A DNA stretch of 64,000 nt from Rheinheimera pacifica (GTDB lineage: Bacteria; Pseudomonadota; Gammaproteobacteria; Enterobacterales; Alteromonadaceae), in the NCBI RefSeq assembly GCF_024809855.1, contig NZ_JANUEM010000002.1, positions 479,728-543,727 on the forward strand, given 5' to 3'. The notes below the pieces were generated by a model that saw nothing but the letters and a program-made list of their open reading frames with translations, was not told the origin of the DNA and did no database searches. Of the stretch, positions 44,445 through 52,770 are shown piece by piece. Within the stretch, counting starts at the first letter, position 1. Each line of letters opens with the position of its first letter. Made by a program: the position numbers and the translations under genes.

Positions 44445-46181
44445 CTAACTGAGCTTCTCTACTACATTAGCGAGTGTTTCACTGAGTTCATAAAACGCAC
44501 CATTTTTAAGGTTAGGTTGGCAATCTTTAATTTTAGCGATTAACCATTGTAGTAAGAAGTTCAGATCGTAAGCTTCATCAGTGTAAAAATCTTTTACATT
44601 TGAGAAGTTATATCTTGATCTTATAAAATCTTCAAATCCAAGTATGTCGCTGTGATCCCAGCGGTTTAGGCATTGAATTAGGAACTCTGCTCCAATTATG
44701 TTAAAAAACGGCTTATGTTCGTAATTTGAATATATTTCGGAATCAGTTTGCTTCCAGTTTTTGAGCATTCTCGTTTTCAAATGATCAATAGAACTCTCGG
44801 TGTCTCGGATTTTTACTATATTAAACTGCTCAACCATCATCGCCTGTAATTCGTCATTTACCAGCCTTCGAGGAGTACTACGTTTTTTTGCTTGCAAGGA
44901 AAACTTAACTACTTTTAGTTTTGATGTGGCAAACTCTAAAACCGTACCTTCAATAAAGTCCGGTTTGGTAATGCTTTTTTGTCTTATAAGTAAATCAAGA
45001 GTATCAATACAATTAAACCAGTAGTGACATTCAACCGGTGATGTTCGGTTTATGTACTCGATAAGCTGTTTATAAGCAGTTGAAAACTCTGCTTGTGATA
45101 TTTGACGTGTTCCAGCATATATTAATTTATCCAGTAAATTTGATTTAGCAGGCAAGGCTCCAAAGTCTTCTATCTCACTAGCTGAGAACTTTTCACCACA
45201 TGCATATTCGATAATGTCATCTGATGATGATTCAGCGAGATCGAATATTTTTCTCTGTTCTTCCTCTTCAGGTGTGAGGGCTGTATCCGTTAACTCTAAA
45301 AAAAGGCGGCTTTGTCGGCTATTAACATTCTTTTTTATTGCCGCACATGAAAATCCAAGTTGATAGTGAGCGTTTGCAATTGAAATTATTTTTGGAATAA
45401 GTATGTTCGCCGAGAATATTTCATCTATTTCAGTCTTTTTATGTAGTTCTTCTATCAGCTCAGCAATTCTTTTTGCAGACCTTTTTAGCACTCTTAAATT
45501 CTTTATTTCGAGTTTACGAATTGATTCGAGCATTGCTTGCATATTTTGTTTTGGGATTTTGTCTTGCAATCCATTGAAGGCTATTTCTGCAGCTTTTTCA
45601 TAATCTAAAGAAAATGATATTTTATCTGAGATACACTTATCAAAAGCTTCATTGAGATCTTTTATTGCTTCTGAATTGGCTGCAATAAGAACCTCAACCT
45701 CGTTATTTTCGGCTAATTGCAGGCACTCTCCCAAAATAGCTTTAATCAGATTTAGGTCATCGACTCGTTCGAGATCATCCAAAACTAAAGTGAATTTTTC
45801 TATTTTGGATAAAACAACATGTTTCGCAGCGCCCTTTATTCCATTGAAAATTGAGAGTAAAGCTGAGGAGTTATCAGAGCTTGTGAATGCTGTAGCACCT
45901 GCTACCGAGGTTATTAGCTTATCTAAGATGCTCGTAGCATTCTTGTTTTTTAAAATGAATGCAGATATCAGTTTGTCGCGAAAGTCATCAATATTTGCAA
46001 CACCATATAGTGAGAACGAGACAACGATCTTTTTCTTTTCCTTAGTTAGGAAGGGTATCAATTCATTGTTCAAATAGTAGCTTTTTCCGCTACCCCATTT
46101 CCCATCCAGAAGTACCATAGATGGCATCGACTTATCTTCAAATAGAAAGGCTAGCTTGCGGTAAATTTTATCTTTTTCCAT
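44445..46181 (-). CDS. KAP-like P-loop NTPase
   Basis: A 578-residue protein with an N-terminal P-loop ATPase domain: Walker A GKWGSGKS (27-34) and Walker B FTLVLDDLERVD, followed by VEVLIAANSEAIKD (sensor-like). This pattern fits the KAP family of STAND-like NTPases, which is common in bacterial defence islands. No transmembrane insert is evident. The rest (about 200-578) is helical, with no recognised domain. AT-rich relative to the flanking pump operon. ATG 46181 is assumed; a TTG nine codons earlier is also possible, and neither has a good ribosome-binding site. A phage-defence role is inferred. Confidence 0.75.
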   Translation of the reverse strand: MEKDKIYRKLAFLFEDKSMPSMVLLDGKWGSGKSYYLNNELIPFLTKEKKKIVVSFSLYGVANIDDFRDKLISAFILKNKNATSILDKLITSVAGATAFTSSDNSSALLSIFNGIKGAAKHVVLSKIEKFTLVLDDLERVDDLNLIKAILGECLQLAENNEVEVLIAANSEAIKDLNEAFDKCISDKISFSLDYEKAAEIAFNGLQDKIPKQNMQAMLESIRKLEIKNLRVLKRSAKRIAELIEELHKKTEIDEIFSANILIPKIISIANAHYQLGFSCAAIKKNVNSRQSRLFLELTDTALTPEEEEQRKIFDLAESSSDDIIEYACGEKFSASEIEDFGALPAKSNLLDKLIYAGTRQISQAEFSTAYKQLIEYINRTSPVECHYWFNCIDTLDLLIRQKSITKPDFIEGTVLEFATSKLKVVKFSLQAKKRSTPRRLVNDELQAMMVEQFNIVKIRDTESSIDHLKTRMLKNWKQTDSEIYSNYEHKPFFNIIGAEFLIQCLNRWDHSDILGFEDFIRSRYNFSNVKDFYTDEAYDLNFLLQWLIAKIKDCQPNLKNGAFYELSETLANVVEKLS

Positions 46182-46229
46182 GTTCTGTATTTTCGGATTT
46201 TGAGACAACTTATGATTAAATTGCCGTAA

Positions 46230-46469
46230 TTAATGGTACTGCGCAAGCTCTTCCTGAATTTGCATAAACTCGAGGCGGGTGTCGAGTTGCAGCTCGCTTA
46301 GTGCTCTGGCGATATTGACCTGCATGTTTACCTGCGCTACGTCGGTTATCTCTGGCGCTATGGTTTTATTTTGCTGTTGGCTAAACCAGTTAAGCACTTT
46401 GGCTAAGTGCCAGATACTGCTACTACCGCAGTGTAACGGGGCGGGGAAGCTTTGCGTGTGGTTTAACAT
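46230..46469 (-). pseudogene. Remnant of a DNA-binding regulator, C-terminal part only
   Basis: A 79-codon ORF (FPAPLHCGSSSIWHLAKVLNWFSQQQNKTIAPEI and DVAQVNMQVNIARALSELQLD). This resembles, from memory, the C-terminal half of small HTH regulators where HLAxVLNWF and the VAQxNMQVN motif follow a DNA-binding half. The DNA-binding half is missing; the sequence before the ATG ends in a palindromic element. Most likely a truncated, non-functional remnant, although a short real protein is not excluded. Confidence 0.5.
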
Positions 46470-46816
46470 AAGTTTGCCGGCTTAACGAATAAACGGGGTC
46501 AGATCAAAATTAACTGCTTCAGCTGTCGCCAAGTAGCGATAGCAGTTTTAATTTCAATCTGACATCCCTTTCTCGTTATTTTGGTCAACAAAGAACTACT
46601 TTCAAAAGTAATTGAAGTTCTTAATATTCATCAGGTTGTACCGAATACTCAATCTAGAACATAACCGATGGATGCGCAACTTGAAAAAAAACTGACGTTA
46701 CTGCTGTGCGGCCAGCTAAATACAGTGGTGCTGTTTAAATGCATTTAACTGGTCATTAGGAAAATGAGGACGAAACACTTTTCAAGTTAGTTAGCTCAGA
46801 CTCTTTTTTTGGTGCT
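46470..46816. other. 347-bp gap in the island
   Basis: Contains the palindromic element at 46495-46563. A 26-codon ORF at 46669 is too short to call. No tRNA or promoter stands out; a T-rich run (46800-46810) lies at the end of the HEPN gene and may end its transcript from the other strand. Confidence 0.5.
46495..46563. repeat. Palindromic repeat next to the truncated regulator
   Basis: GTCAGATCAAAATTAACTGC (from 46498) is an imperfect inverted repeat of 46541-46563, with a 22-base spacer; the outer GGGGTCAGAT is typical of REP/small non-autonomous elements. It ends about 25 bases from the truncated regulator, and may be what broke it. Confidence 0.55.
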
Positions 46817-47242
46817 TTATTTTTCCGAGCCTAGCCAGGTTGTTATGGTTGCCAGTAAATACCTGGCTTGCAATAGGCATTCATTTACAGCGGCATCTTC
46901 GACTAAGTCGCCGGAGTAATCGGTAATATTGCGCTGTTTGCGTAGTGCATCCAGCACAATCATTCTTTCCGTTTCGATACCCACGGTTTTAACCAGCGAC
47001 TGAATTAAGGTTTGGTGATGGCCGGGTTTACTGGTAAGGGTTCTGAAACCAGATGCCTGTAGCGCAGCGTTAGCCAGCTGCATAATGGCTTTGTAGGCGG
47101 TGTCAAAGCGCGTTTCGTTGCTTAAACCTGTCAGCTCAGCATCTTTGAGATTGCGTTGCGCAGCTTCCAATAGTCGCTGTATGGCCGCGCTATCGGGTTC
47201 AATGCGCTCCAGCGATTTCCCTATCAGGTTGTCTAATGTCAT
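46817..47242 (-). CDS. HEPN-like protein, partner of the nucleotidyltransferase
   Basis: A 141-residue helical protein. RNLKDAELTGLSNETRFDTAYKAIMQLANAALQASGFR, then GHHQTLIQSL and LDALRKQRNITDYSGDLV, fits the HEPN-like group found beside minimal nucleotidyltransferases. The catalytic RxxxxH is not obvious; the matching stretch is RNITDY, so RNase activity is doubtful and the module may work through a modified HEPN. The start overlaps the upstream gene by 44 bases, indicating coupled expression. Confidence 0.75.
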   Translation of the reverse strand: MTLDNLIGKSLERIEPDSAAIQRLLEAAQRNLKDAELTGLSNETRFDTAYKAIMQLANAALQASGFRTLTSKPGHHQTLIQSLVKTVGIETERMIVLDALRKQRNITDYSGDLVEDAAVNECLLQARYLLATITTWLGSEK

Positions 47243-47810
47243 CCGTGTCTCCTAGTATTGGCAGCATCGGGCTGTCAAGTATCTGCTTGATAAAACCAGA
47301 TTGTGCATTTAGTGCGTCCTGCCACTCATTTACGGAATACAACTTTGGGTTTATCTCGCGCCCCAGCTCTAGCTGCGCCGGATACAGTGCGGCCACCACT
47401 TCAGCATAGCGTGTATTGCCGACTAACAAAACATCAATATCGCTGGCCGATGTTGCCTTACCGCTGGCAACAGAGCCATAAACCGTCGCAAACTGCAGCT
47501 TATTGGCTAGTGGTTGTAGTGCCAGGCGCAGTACATCAGCCAGGCCGCTGGTTTTACGCACAATGCTGCTTAGCTCGTCAAACACGATGCAATTGGGGTC
47601 CGCCTGATAATAGGTCTGGTTACCTTGCAAGGTTTTTTTTAAAATACCGGCTTCGGCCAATTTGGCCAGTTCTTTATGCAAAGTGCCAGGCTGGGTATGG
47701 GTTAAACGGGCAATTTCACGCATGTGATACGACTCGTCTGGATGCAACAGCAGTAAACCCAGCACCTGACGGCGGTATTCTTTAAACAACAATGAGGCAA
47801 GCGCAGACAT
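47199..47810 (-). CDS. wHTH-fused minimal nucleotidyltransferase (MNT)
   Basis: A 203-residue fusion: residues 1-75 are an ArsR-like winged helix (YRRQVLGLLLLHPDESYHMREIARLTHTQPGTLHKELAKLAEAGIL), and 100-185 a nucleotidyltransferase of MNT type with GSVASGKATSASDIDVLLVG, the catalytic Asp pair in SDIDVL. In characterised MNT/HEPN modules the MNT AMPylates or otherwise silences the HEPN toxin. The wHTH suggests self-regulation; a large inverted repeat lies seven bases upstream. Confidence 0.85.
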   Translation of the reverse strand: MSALASLLFKEYRRQVLGLLLLHPDESYHMREIARLTHTQPGTLHKELAKLAEAGILKKTLQGNQTYYQADPNCIVFDELSSIVRKTSGLADVLRLALQPLANKLQFATVYGSVASGKATSASDIDVLLVGNTRYAEVVAALYPAQLELGREINPKLYSVNEWQDALNAQSGFIKQILDSPMLPILGDTDDIRQPDREIAGAH

Positions 47811-47816
47811 TTAAAC

Positions 47817-47868
47817 ACCAAGTGAAGCCAAATAAGCTACAAGTGTAGTCGTTTTTGCTTCACTTGGT
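47817..47868. promoter_or_regulatory. Perfect 12-bp inverted repeat upstream of the MNT gene
   Basis: ACCAAGTGAAGC (47817-47828) and GCTTCACTTGGT (47857-47868) are exact inverted copies with a 28-base spacer containing a smaller hairpin, CTACAAGTGTAG. It lies at the 5' end of the wHTH-MNT gene and is the likely autoregulatory operator. Confidence 0.65.
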
Positions 47869-47912
47869 CAATTCTAGACTCCTACACAAAAATGTAAATT
47901 GAGAGTTTTGTT

Positions 47913-47954
47913 GGCATTTAATGCAGCTTTGGTGGCGGCATACAGCTGATTTAG
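47913..47954 (+). repeat. Direct repeat, right copy (channel-gene remnant)
   Basis: 39 of 42 bases equal 44257-44298. In the channel frame it reads GI-stop-CSFGGGIQLI-stop, so it is a non-coding relic. This suggests either an element that integrated at the 3' end of the channel gene carrying a copy of that end, or the residue of a duplicated channel gene. Confidence 0.85.
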
Positions 47955-47970
47955 CGTGGGTTTTGTAGTG

Positions 47971-47995
47971 AAAAAGCCGGATTTGTCCGGCTTTT
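47971..47995 (+). terminator. Second copy of the RND operon terminator
   Basis: Same stem and loop as at 44315-44338 (AAAAGCCGGA, TTTG, TCCGGCTTTT), 16 bases after the relic stop codon. With no upstream + strand gene it serves nothing now, or the convergent ABC-F transcript. Confidence 0.8.
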
Positions 47996-48131
47996 CTTAT
48001 TTAAGCGGCAGATAACACTATAGCGGAGATACTGGCTTCATAGCCATTCTGCGCTAAGTATCAATATCGTCTGAGGCCCTGAGGGGGGAAAGCTCCGGTG
48101 GCACGGCCTTATTGCGTTATGGCTTAACCAT

Positions 48132-49676
48132 TTAAATCTGCAATACCGTGTCGATGCCCAACAGGGCAATAAAGTGCTGATCGTGGCTTACCACGACAAA
48201 GCCTGCCGGATAGTGATACAGCGTTTGTGCCAGCAAGGTTTTAGTCTCTAAATCCAGATGATTATCCGGTTCGTCCAGTAACAGCAGGCTGTCGTTATGC
48301 TTGCTCACCATTAACATGGCCAGTTTCATCCGTTCACCGCCACTTAATACGCCTGCGGGCTGTAATGCCTTATCAGTACGTAAACCGGCGCTAGCCAATA
48401 AGGTGCGGGCGCTGGTTTCGCTAAGCAGTGGGCAATATTGGCGCAGGTTAGTCAATGCGCTTTGGCTGCTATTGAGCAAGCTGAAGTGCTGATCCAGATA
48501 CTGTATGGTGCAATTTAGTTGCAACTGACCGGCAGCAGGCGATGTTAAGCCTGCCAACGTTTGCAGCAAGGTAGATTTGCCACTGCCATTACAGCCTTGT
48601 AAATGCACACGTTGCTTACTGTGCCAGTTAAAGCTTAACGGCTGACTGTTACCGTGCGCCAGTTGCAGTGCAACGGCATTTACCCACTGCTTGCTGCCGG
48701 TTACTGCAGGTGCTTGCAGGTAGAACTGTTGCGGTTTAATCACTTCCTGCTGTGCTTTTACCTGTTGTAACTGTTGCTGAGCCTGCTTTAGCTGGTGTTG
48801 CTCTTGTGTGCGCCTTGCCGATACTGCACTTTGGGCGCGGTTTTTCTGATAGTCCAGCAATATGGTTGCCTGGCTGCCGCGTTGTTTTTTGCCCTGTTGC
48901 CGCCGTTTGGCGGCACGCTCTGCGGCGGTTTGTGCCTGGCGTTGCTGCTGCACCAGATTACGTTCGGCCTGTTGGCGTTGTTGTTGCAGTGCCGTTTGTT
49001 GCAACTGACGTTGCTGCTGATAAAATTCATAGTTGCCGCCGTAACGGCTTAAACCGGAACTGTTTAACTCGTATATTACGCTGGCTTGTTGCAATAATTC
49101 CCGGTCGTGGCTGATCAGCAAAATGGCACTTTTGGGCTGTGCCAGAAAGCGGGTAATGCGCTGGCTTAACCCGTTGCGTGCCTGCGCATCAAGATGGTTA
49201 GACGGTTCATCCAGGATCAGCAGTGACCGCTGCTGATAAAAGGCCCACCACAGCCGCAGGTGATTAAGCTGGCCGCCGCTTAGGCTGCTGCAGCGTTGCC
49301 AGATATCCGGCGCAGCACCTATCTGTTTTAGTTCGCTGTGCAGGTCATCCGCTAACTGCCAATGCCCGTCAATAATACTCAGGATTTCAGTGTCGCATTG
49401 GCCATCAGCAAGTTGTTGCAGCGCGTTAAGTTTATCTGTAATACCAAGCAGATCGGCAAGGCTCAATTGCTGCCAGTGCGCTGGTGGTAGTTGTGGTAGC
49501 AAATAGCAATCAGCAGGCTGTTGCTCTGCCAGTTGTGTTGCCAGCACCGATTTACCGCTACCATTACGGCCGATAAGGGCACTTAGGCCGCTATCCAGCG
49601 ATAAACGGATGTCACGGTACAGCATATCTCCATTCGGCAGGCTAAAGCTGCAAGGGGAAAAGTTATATAAAGTCAT
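48132..49676 (-). CDS. ABC-F family ATPase
   Basis: A soluble protein of 514 residues with two ATP-binding cassettes. First: Walker A GRNGSGKS, signature LSGGQ, LLILDEPSNHLD; second: GCNGSGKS, LSGGE, LLLLDEPDNHLDLE. A long glutamine-rich linker with alternating basic residues separates them, as in ABC-F translation factors that act at the ribosomal exit site. The linker QQQRQQAERNLVQQQRQAQ is longer than usual. GGGAGG is four bases before ATG 49676; a further 36 codons are open upstream. Antibiotic resistance is possible but not shown. Confidence 0.9.
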   Translation of the reverse strand: MTLYNFSPCSFSLPNGDMLYRDIRLSLDSGLSALIGRNGSGKSVLATQLAEQQPADCYLLPQLPPAHWQQLSLADLLGITDKLNALQQLADGQCDTEILSIIDGHWQLADDLHSELKQIGAAPDIWQRCSSLSGGQLNHLRLWWAFYQQRSLLILDEPSNHLDAQARNGLSQRITRFLAQPKSAILLISHDRELLQQASVIYELNSSGLSRYGGNYEFYQQQRQLQQTALQQQRQQAERNLVQQQRQAQTAAERAAKRRQQGKKQRGSQATILLDYQKNRAQSAVSARRTQEQHQLKQAQQQLQQVKAQQEVIKPQQFYLQAPAVTGSKQWVNAVALQLAHGNSQPLSFNWHSKQRVHLQGCNGSGKSTLLQTLAGLTSPAAGQLQLNCTIQYLDQHFSLLNSSQSALTNLRQYCPLLSETSARTLLASAGLRTDKALQPAGVLSGGERMKLAMLMVSKHNDSLLLLDEPDNHLDLETKTLLAQTLYHYPAGFVVVSHDQHFIALLGIDTVLQI

Positions 49677-49898
49677 ATTGCCTCCCGATAATTCAGGGGC
49701 GGGTAATAAAGACAGATAAGGCAGTGCTGTTGATAGCCCAACCAAAACAAACCCGCTAACCCTGATAAGTCCAAAAAATAACATTGACGGCTAATCAGGA
49801 TTTAGTTGTTCATTTCAGTTATGTGCTCCAAAGCTGGGGGAGGGACGGCGGAATTATAACTTGATCCGCCGTGATCGCAATACCGGTGCTAAATGACG

Positions 49899-51002
49899 CT
49901 ACTGCTTAGCGCTATTTAGCGCATGAATGGCAAAACTACCCAGCCAGTGGCCGCCTTCGTAGCTGTCGCCTATCAGATTGGGGTACGAATGTGCCATATG
50001 CTGATCGGCTATTTTGCGCAGGTGCGCATACTGCGGGTACTGCTTTGCCAGCGCGTACAGGTTCCAGGCGCGGCTGAAGTTTAAACCATCTAAATGCACC
50101 AGCTTGCCGTCAGTTCTGTCGCTTACTTTGCCTACAGCCAGGCTGTAAGCCGGGTTGGCCAGTTGCGGCATAAATTGATTTAGCCAGGGCAAAAATTGCT
50201 CTGATGGCAAAATACGTTGCATCAGGCCGATTTGTTCCAGGCAAGGCGAGATAAAATCGTAACCGCTGGGTTCCCAGTTTATCGGGCAGTTTTTATCCTG
50301 CAAAAAGTAATCTTTAGCACGCTGGGTAATAAGTTGCTGCAAGGCAGCGTTCTGCCGGCTAACTGCGTAGTCGTAAGCGAAGCTTAAGCCAAAAGCAGTG
50401 TTGGTGTGTTCGCCAACACGAACAGGGTATAACAACCGGGGTAAAAAGCTGATATAGCGTTCGGCAATCAGGTCAGCCAGCGGCTGTACATTTGCTGCCA
50501 GTTGTTTGGCCATTGGTTCTTGCCACAGGTGCAGTTCGTCAGATAGTTTCAGTAACCAGGCCCAGCCGTAGGTGCGCTCGAAGGAGGCATTAATATCTTT
50601 GCTGAAAAAGTCGACTTCACGCGCTACTTTTTCGGCAGTTAAGTTGCGCTGCAGCACCGCTTTAACATCGTTTGCCTGGGCTAAATCGGGAAACTGGCGC
50701 AGCAAGGTTACCAGCGACCAGTAACCGTGCACTGCGCTGTGCCAGTCAAAGCAGCCATAAAACACCGGGTGCAGCACTGAAGGTTCTTGTAAGTCGGCAG
50801 CACTGCCCAGCACTATGCCGGTTTTGTAAGGGTACGGTGTTTCAACACAGTGCAGCGGCAGGGCTACCAGTTTATTGGCTTCGGCCAGTGTCAGGTTATT
50901 GGGTGCGGCGTTAGCGGGGCTTTGTGCCAGGCTAAACAGGCTGACACAAAACAGGCTGATACACATTAATTTTGCACTGATAGTTAGCGCGCGGATCGTC
51001 AT
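49899..51002 (-). CDS. DUF2891 family exported protein
   Basis: A 367-residue periplasmic protein with a signal peptide (about 1-33). The motifs HPVFYGCFDWHSAVHGYW, ERTYGWAWLLKL and WEPSGYDFISPCLEQ are diagnostic for DUF2891, a helical-toroid family of unknown function, possibly an enzyme on sugars (the fold is like alpha/alpha toroids; this is inference). It starts 82 bases after the cupredoxin gene and may be in one operon with it. Confidence 0.88.
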   Translation of the reverse strand: MTIRALTISAKLMCISLFCVSLFSLAQSPANAAPNNLTLAEANKLVALPLHCVETPYPYKTGIVLGSAADLQEPSVLHPVFYGCFDWHSAVHGYWSLVTLLRQFPDLAQANDVKAVLQRNLTAEKVAREVDFFSKDINASFERTYGWAWLLKLSDELHLWQEPMAKQLAANVQPLADLIAERYISFLPRLLYPVRVGEHTNTAFGLSFAYDYAVSRQNAALQQLITQRAKDYFLQDKNCPINWEPSGYDFISPCLEQIGLMQRILPSEQFLPWLNQFMPQLANPAYSLAVGKVSDRTDGKLVHLDGLNFSRAWNLYALAKQYPQYAHLRKIADQHMAHSYPNLIGDSYEGGHWLGSFAIHALNSAKQ

Positions 51003-51083
51003 AATATGGCCTTGTATGCTTAGAGTAATTTAGGGCTTAAGGCTCAGAGATTAAAACAATTTTGCGCTGCTGTCTTGGTTAAA

Positions 51084-51683
51084 CTATTTCAGCGTTACCT
51101 GCTGCAAAGGTGTTTCAGCGCTAAGTTTAAGCGGCTGCTTTGGTACATCGGCTTCTGATAGCAGGGTTTTATGCCATACACGCAGCGTGTAGTCGCCCGG
51201 CGGAACATCATTAAGCATAGCCAGGCCGTCGTTGTTGCTGTGGCTATAGTAAGGCGTGTCCAGCACCACCACCCAGGCAATCATCTGATCATGAATATTA
51301 CAGCCCAGCGCGGCTACACCGCTTTGCTCAAATACAACCGGTTCTGTTGGTGTGCCAACATACAGTTTAATTTCAAACTGCTTGATGGGCGAAAACGAAT
51401 ACACATGATGGCGCACGGTGTCTTCATTTGGGAAGGTTACCGCTGTGCCGCGCGGAATAACCAGCACTTCGGGGATAAAGGTAGTATTACGCTGGATAAT
51501 ATTGGCCGTGGCTGCAGGTTTAACTGCCGCTGAAGCTGTTGCGGATTCCAGGAACACCACAGCCCCGGCCACTGGTTGGCCGTTGCTGTTTTGCACCTGT
51601 ACTTGCAACTGCGTTGCTAATGTTGGCGGCGGCAGCAAAAATACTGCTGCCAGTAACAGGCTGTGGGGCAACTTAAGGTTCAA
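51084..51683 (-). CDS. Cupredoxin-domain exported protein ('methylamine utilization' type)
   Basis: A secreted copper-binding-type protein of about 199 residues. A hydrophobic signal (LPHSLLLAAVFLLPPPTLA) is followed by a carboxypeptidase-regulatory-like strand region and a cupredoxin: the likely Cu ligands are His in VRHHVYSFS and Cys, His, Met in LGCNIHDQM. The start codon is probably the TTG at 51683; no ATG is present near the signal. It overlaps the preceding DUF4394 gene by 11 bases. The role of the pair is unknown; electron transfer is plausible. Confidence 0.75.
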   Translation of the reverse strand: MNLKLPHSLLLAAVFLLPPPTLATQLQVQVQNSNGQPVAGAVVFLESATASAAVKPAATANIIQRNTTFIPEVLVIPRGTAVTFPNEDTVRHHVYSFSPIKQFEIKLYVGTPTEPVVFEQSGVAALGCNIHDQMIAWVVVLDTPYYSHSNNDGLAMLNDVPPGDYTLRVWHKTLLSEADVPKQPLKLSAETPLQQVTLK

Positions 51684-52533
51684 TGGCGATACCTGCCAGT
51701 GCACTGCCGTCGGCCAGTGTGCCAAGCTTTTTGGTTTTACCGCTGGATAAATCTATCTGATACAGCGTGCTGGCCGGTTCTGCCGCCGTGCTGGCAGCAA
51801 CGATGCCAATATTGCTCAGGTCAGAAATATCAAAAGACACCTGCTGCAATGCCGCCAGCCCCAGGCTACCAACAGTAAACAGCTGACCGGTATTGGGAGA
51901 GACTGCCGGGGTAGTACCTTCTTTGGTGCCCTGGGTCAGTAAATTACCTGCTGTGATATCTATGGCGTAGTTGGTGGTTATTTTACTGTCTTGCTGATTG
52001 TAAGTGTAAGCAGCAGCAACAACCGCCGGGGTTTTGCCATAGTGCGAATCGCCCTGTGCATACGCTAGTGTTGGGTCGGTTGATGCCAGCTCAGCTGTTT
52101 CCGGGTGTAAACGTAAGTTCTGGCCTTTGCTATTTACAACACGAATGCGGTCGGCAGCCGGGTTAAAATCAAAGCCAAACTGGCCTGGCTGTAAAGTGTT
52201 GGCAGGTAAAGGTGAGCCTACGGCAGTTAAGGCACCGGTGCCGGTATTAATGGTATAAAGCTGGCCCTTGTCAGACAGTGCAAACAACACACCATAAGCT
52301 ACGCGGTAATCTATACCCAGCAATGTCTCGCCTGCAGCCAGGCCGCTAAGGGCTTTTTGCTCAAGTACTTTTTCCGGAGCTGAAGGGTTAACTTTAATCA
52401 GTTGATTGTTCTGGTTGAGTAACCAGAGTATTTCGTTGCCTTTGAGTTCTGGCATTGCTGCCATTCCTGCGCCAGATAAAAGCAAGCCAGTAGCCACTAA
52501 GGTAGAACCGAAAACCGCTTTAGTCATTTTCAT
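51673..52533 (-). CDS. DUF4394 exported beta-propeller-like protein
   Basis: A 286-residue exported protein (signal peptide about 1-26). Repeated blocks such as LGIDYRVAYGVLFALSDKGQLYTINTGTGALTAVG and QFGFDFNPAADRIRVVNSKGQNLRLHP fit DUF4394, which seems to form a beta-propeller. AAAGGA lies about eight bases before ATG 52533. The stop codon is inside the start region of the cupredoxin gene, so the two are likely co-translated. Function unknown. Confidence 0.88.
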   Translation of the reverse strand: MKMTKAVFGSTLVATGLLLSGAGMAAMPELKGNEILWLLNQNNQLIKVNPSAPEKVLEQKALSGLAAGETLLGIDYRVAYGVLFALSDKGQLYTINTGTGALTAVGSPLPANTLQPGQFGFDFNPAADRIRVVNSKGQNLRLHPETAELASTDPTLAYAQGDSHYGKTPAVVAAAYTYNQQDSKITTNYAIDITAGNLLTQGTKEGTTPAVSPNTGQLFTVGSLGLAALQQVSFDISDLSNIGIVAASTAAEPASTLYQIDLSSGKTKKLGTLADGSALAGIAIEP

Positions 52534-52770
52534 ATTGTATGTCCTTTCTGCTAAACTGGCCGGCAATATGCTGGCCGTTGTGATGATAAAATCCAGCAAT
52601 AGCGAGGTAAATTACTCTGCTAACAGAGTAATCGTTTGATACGGTATAGCAGCGTTATTGGTTCAGCATATATTATAAATTTATATCTGTTTTAAAGCCT
52701 TGTGTACTGCCATTAGCCTCCTATGCTTAGTCTGCACCATATAATAAAAATGCTGTTGGATGAGGAACTT

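Larger units (their letters stand above)
47811..48131. other. 321-bp island boundary region
   Basis: Holds the inverted repeat, the remnant of the channel-gene 3' end and the second terminator (listed separately). From 47996 to 48131 no gene or repeat is recognised. Confidence 0.6.

Noticed and set aside
46669..46749. 26-codon ORF in the island gap
   Set aside because: Too short and unsupported, without a clear ribosome-binding site.
44257..47954. Direct repeats considered as a CRISPR or composite transposon
   Set aside because: Only two copies, 3.66 kb apart, with no transposase and no IS-like inverted ends; they are clearly derived from the channel-gene end.
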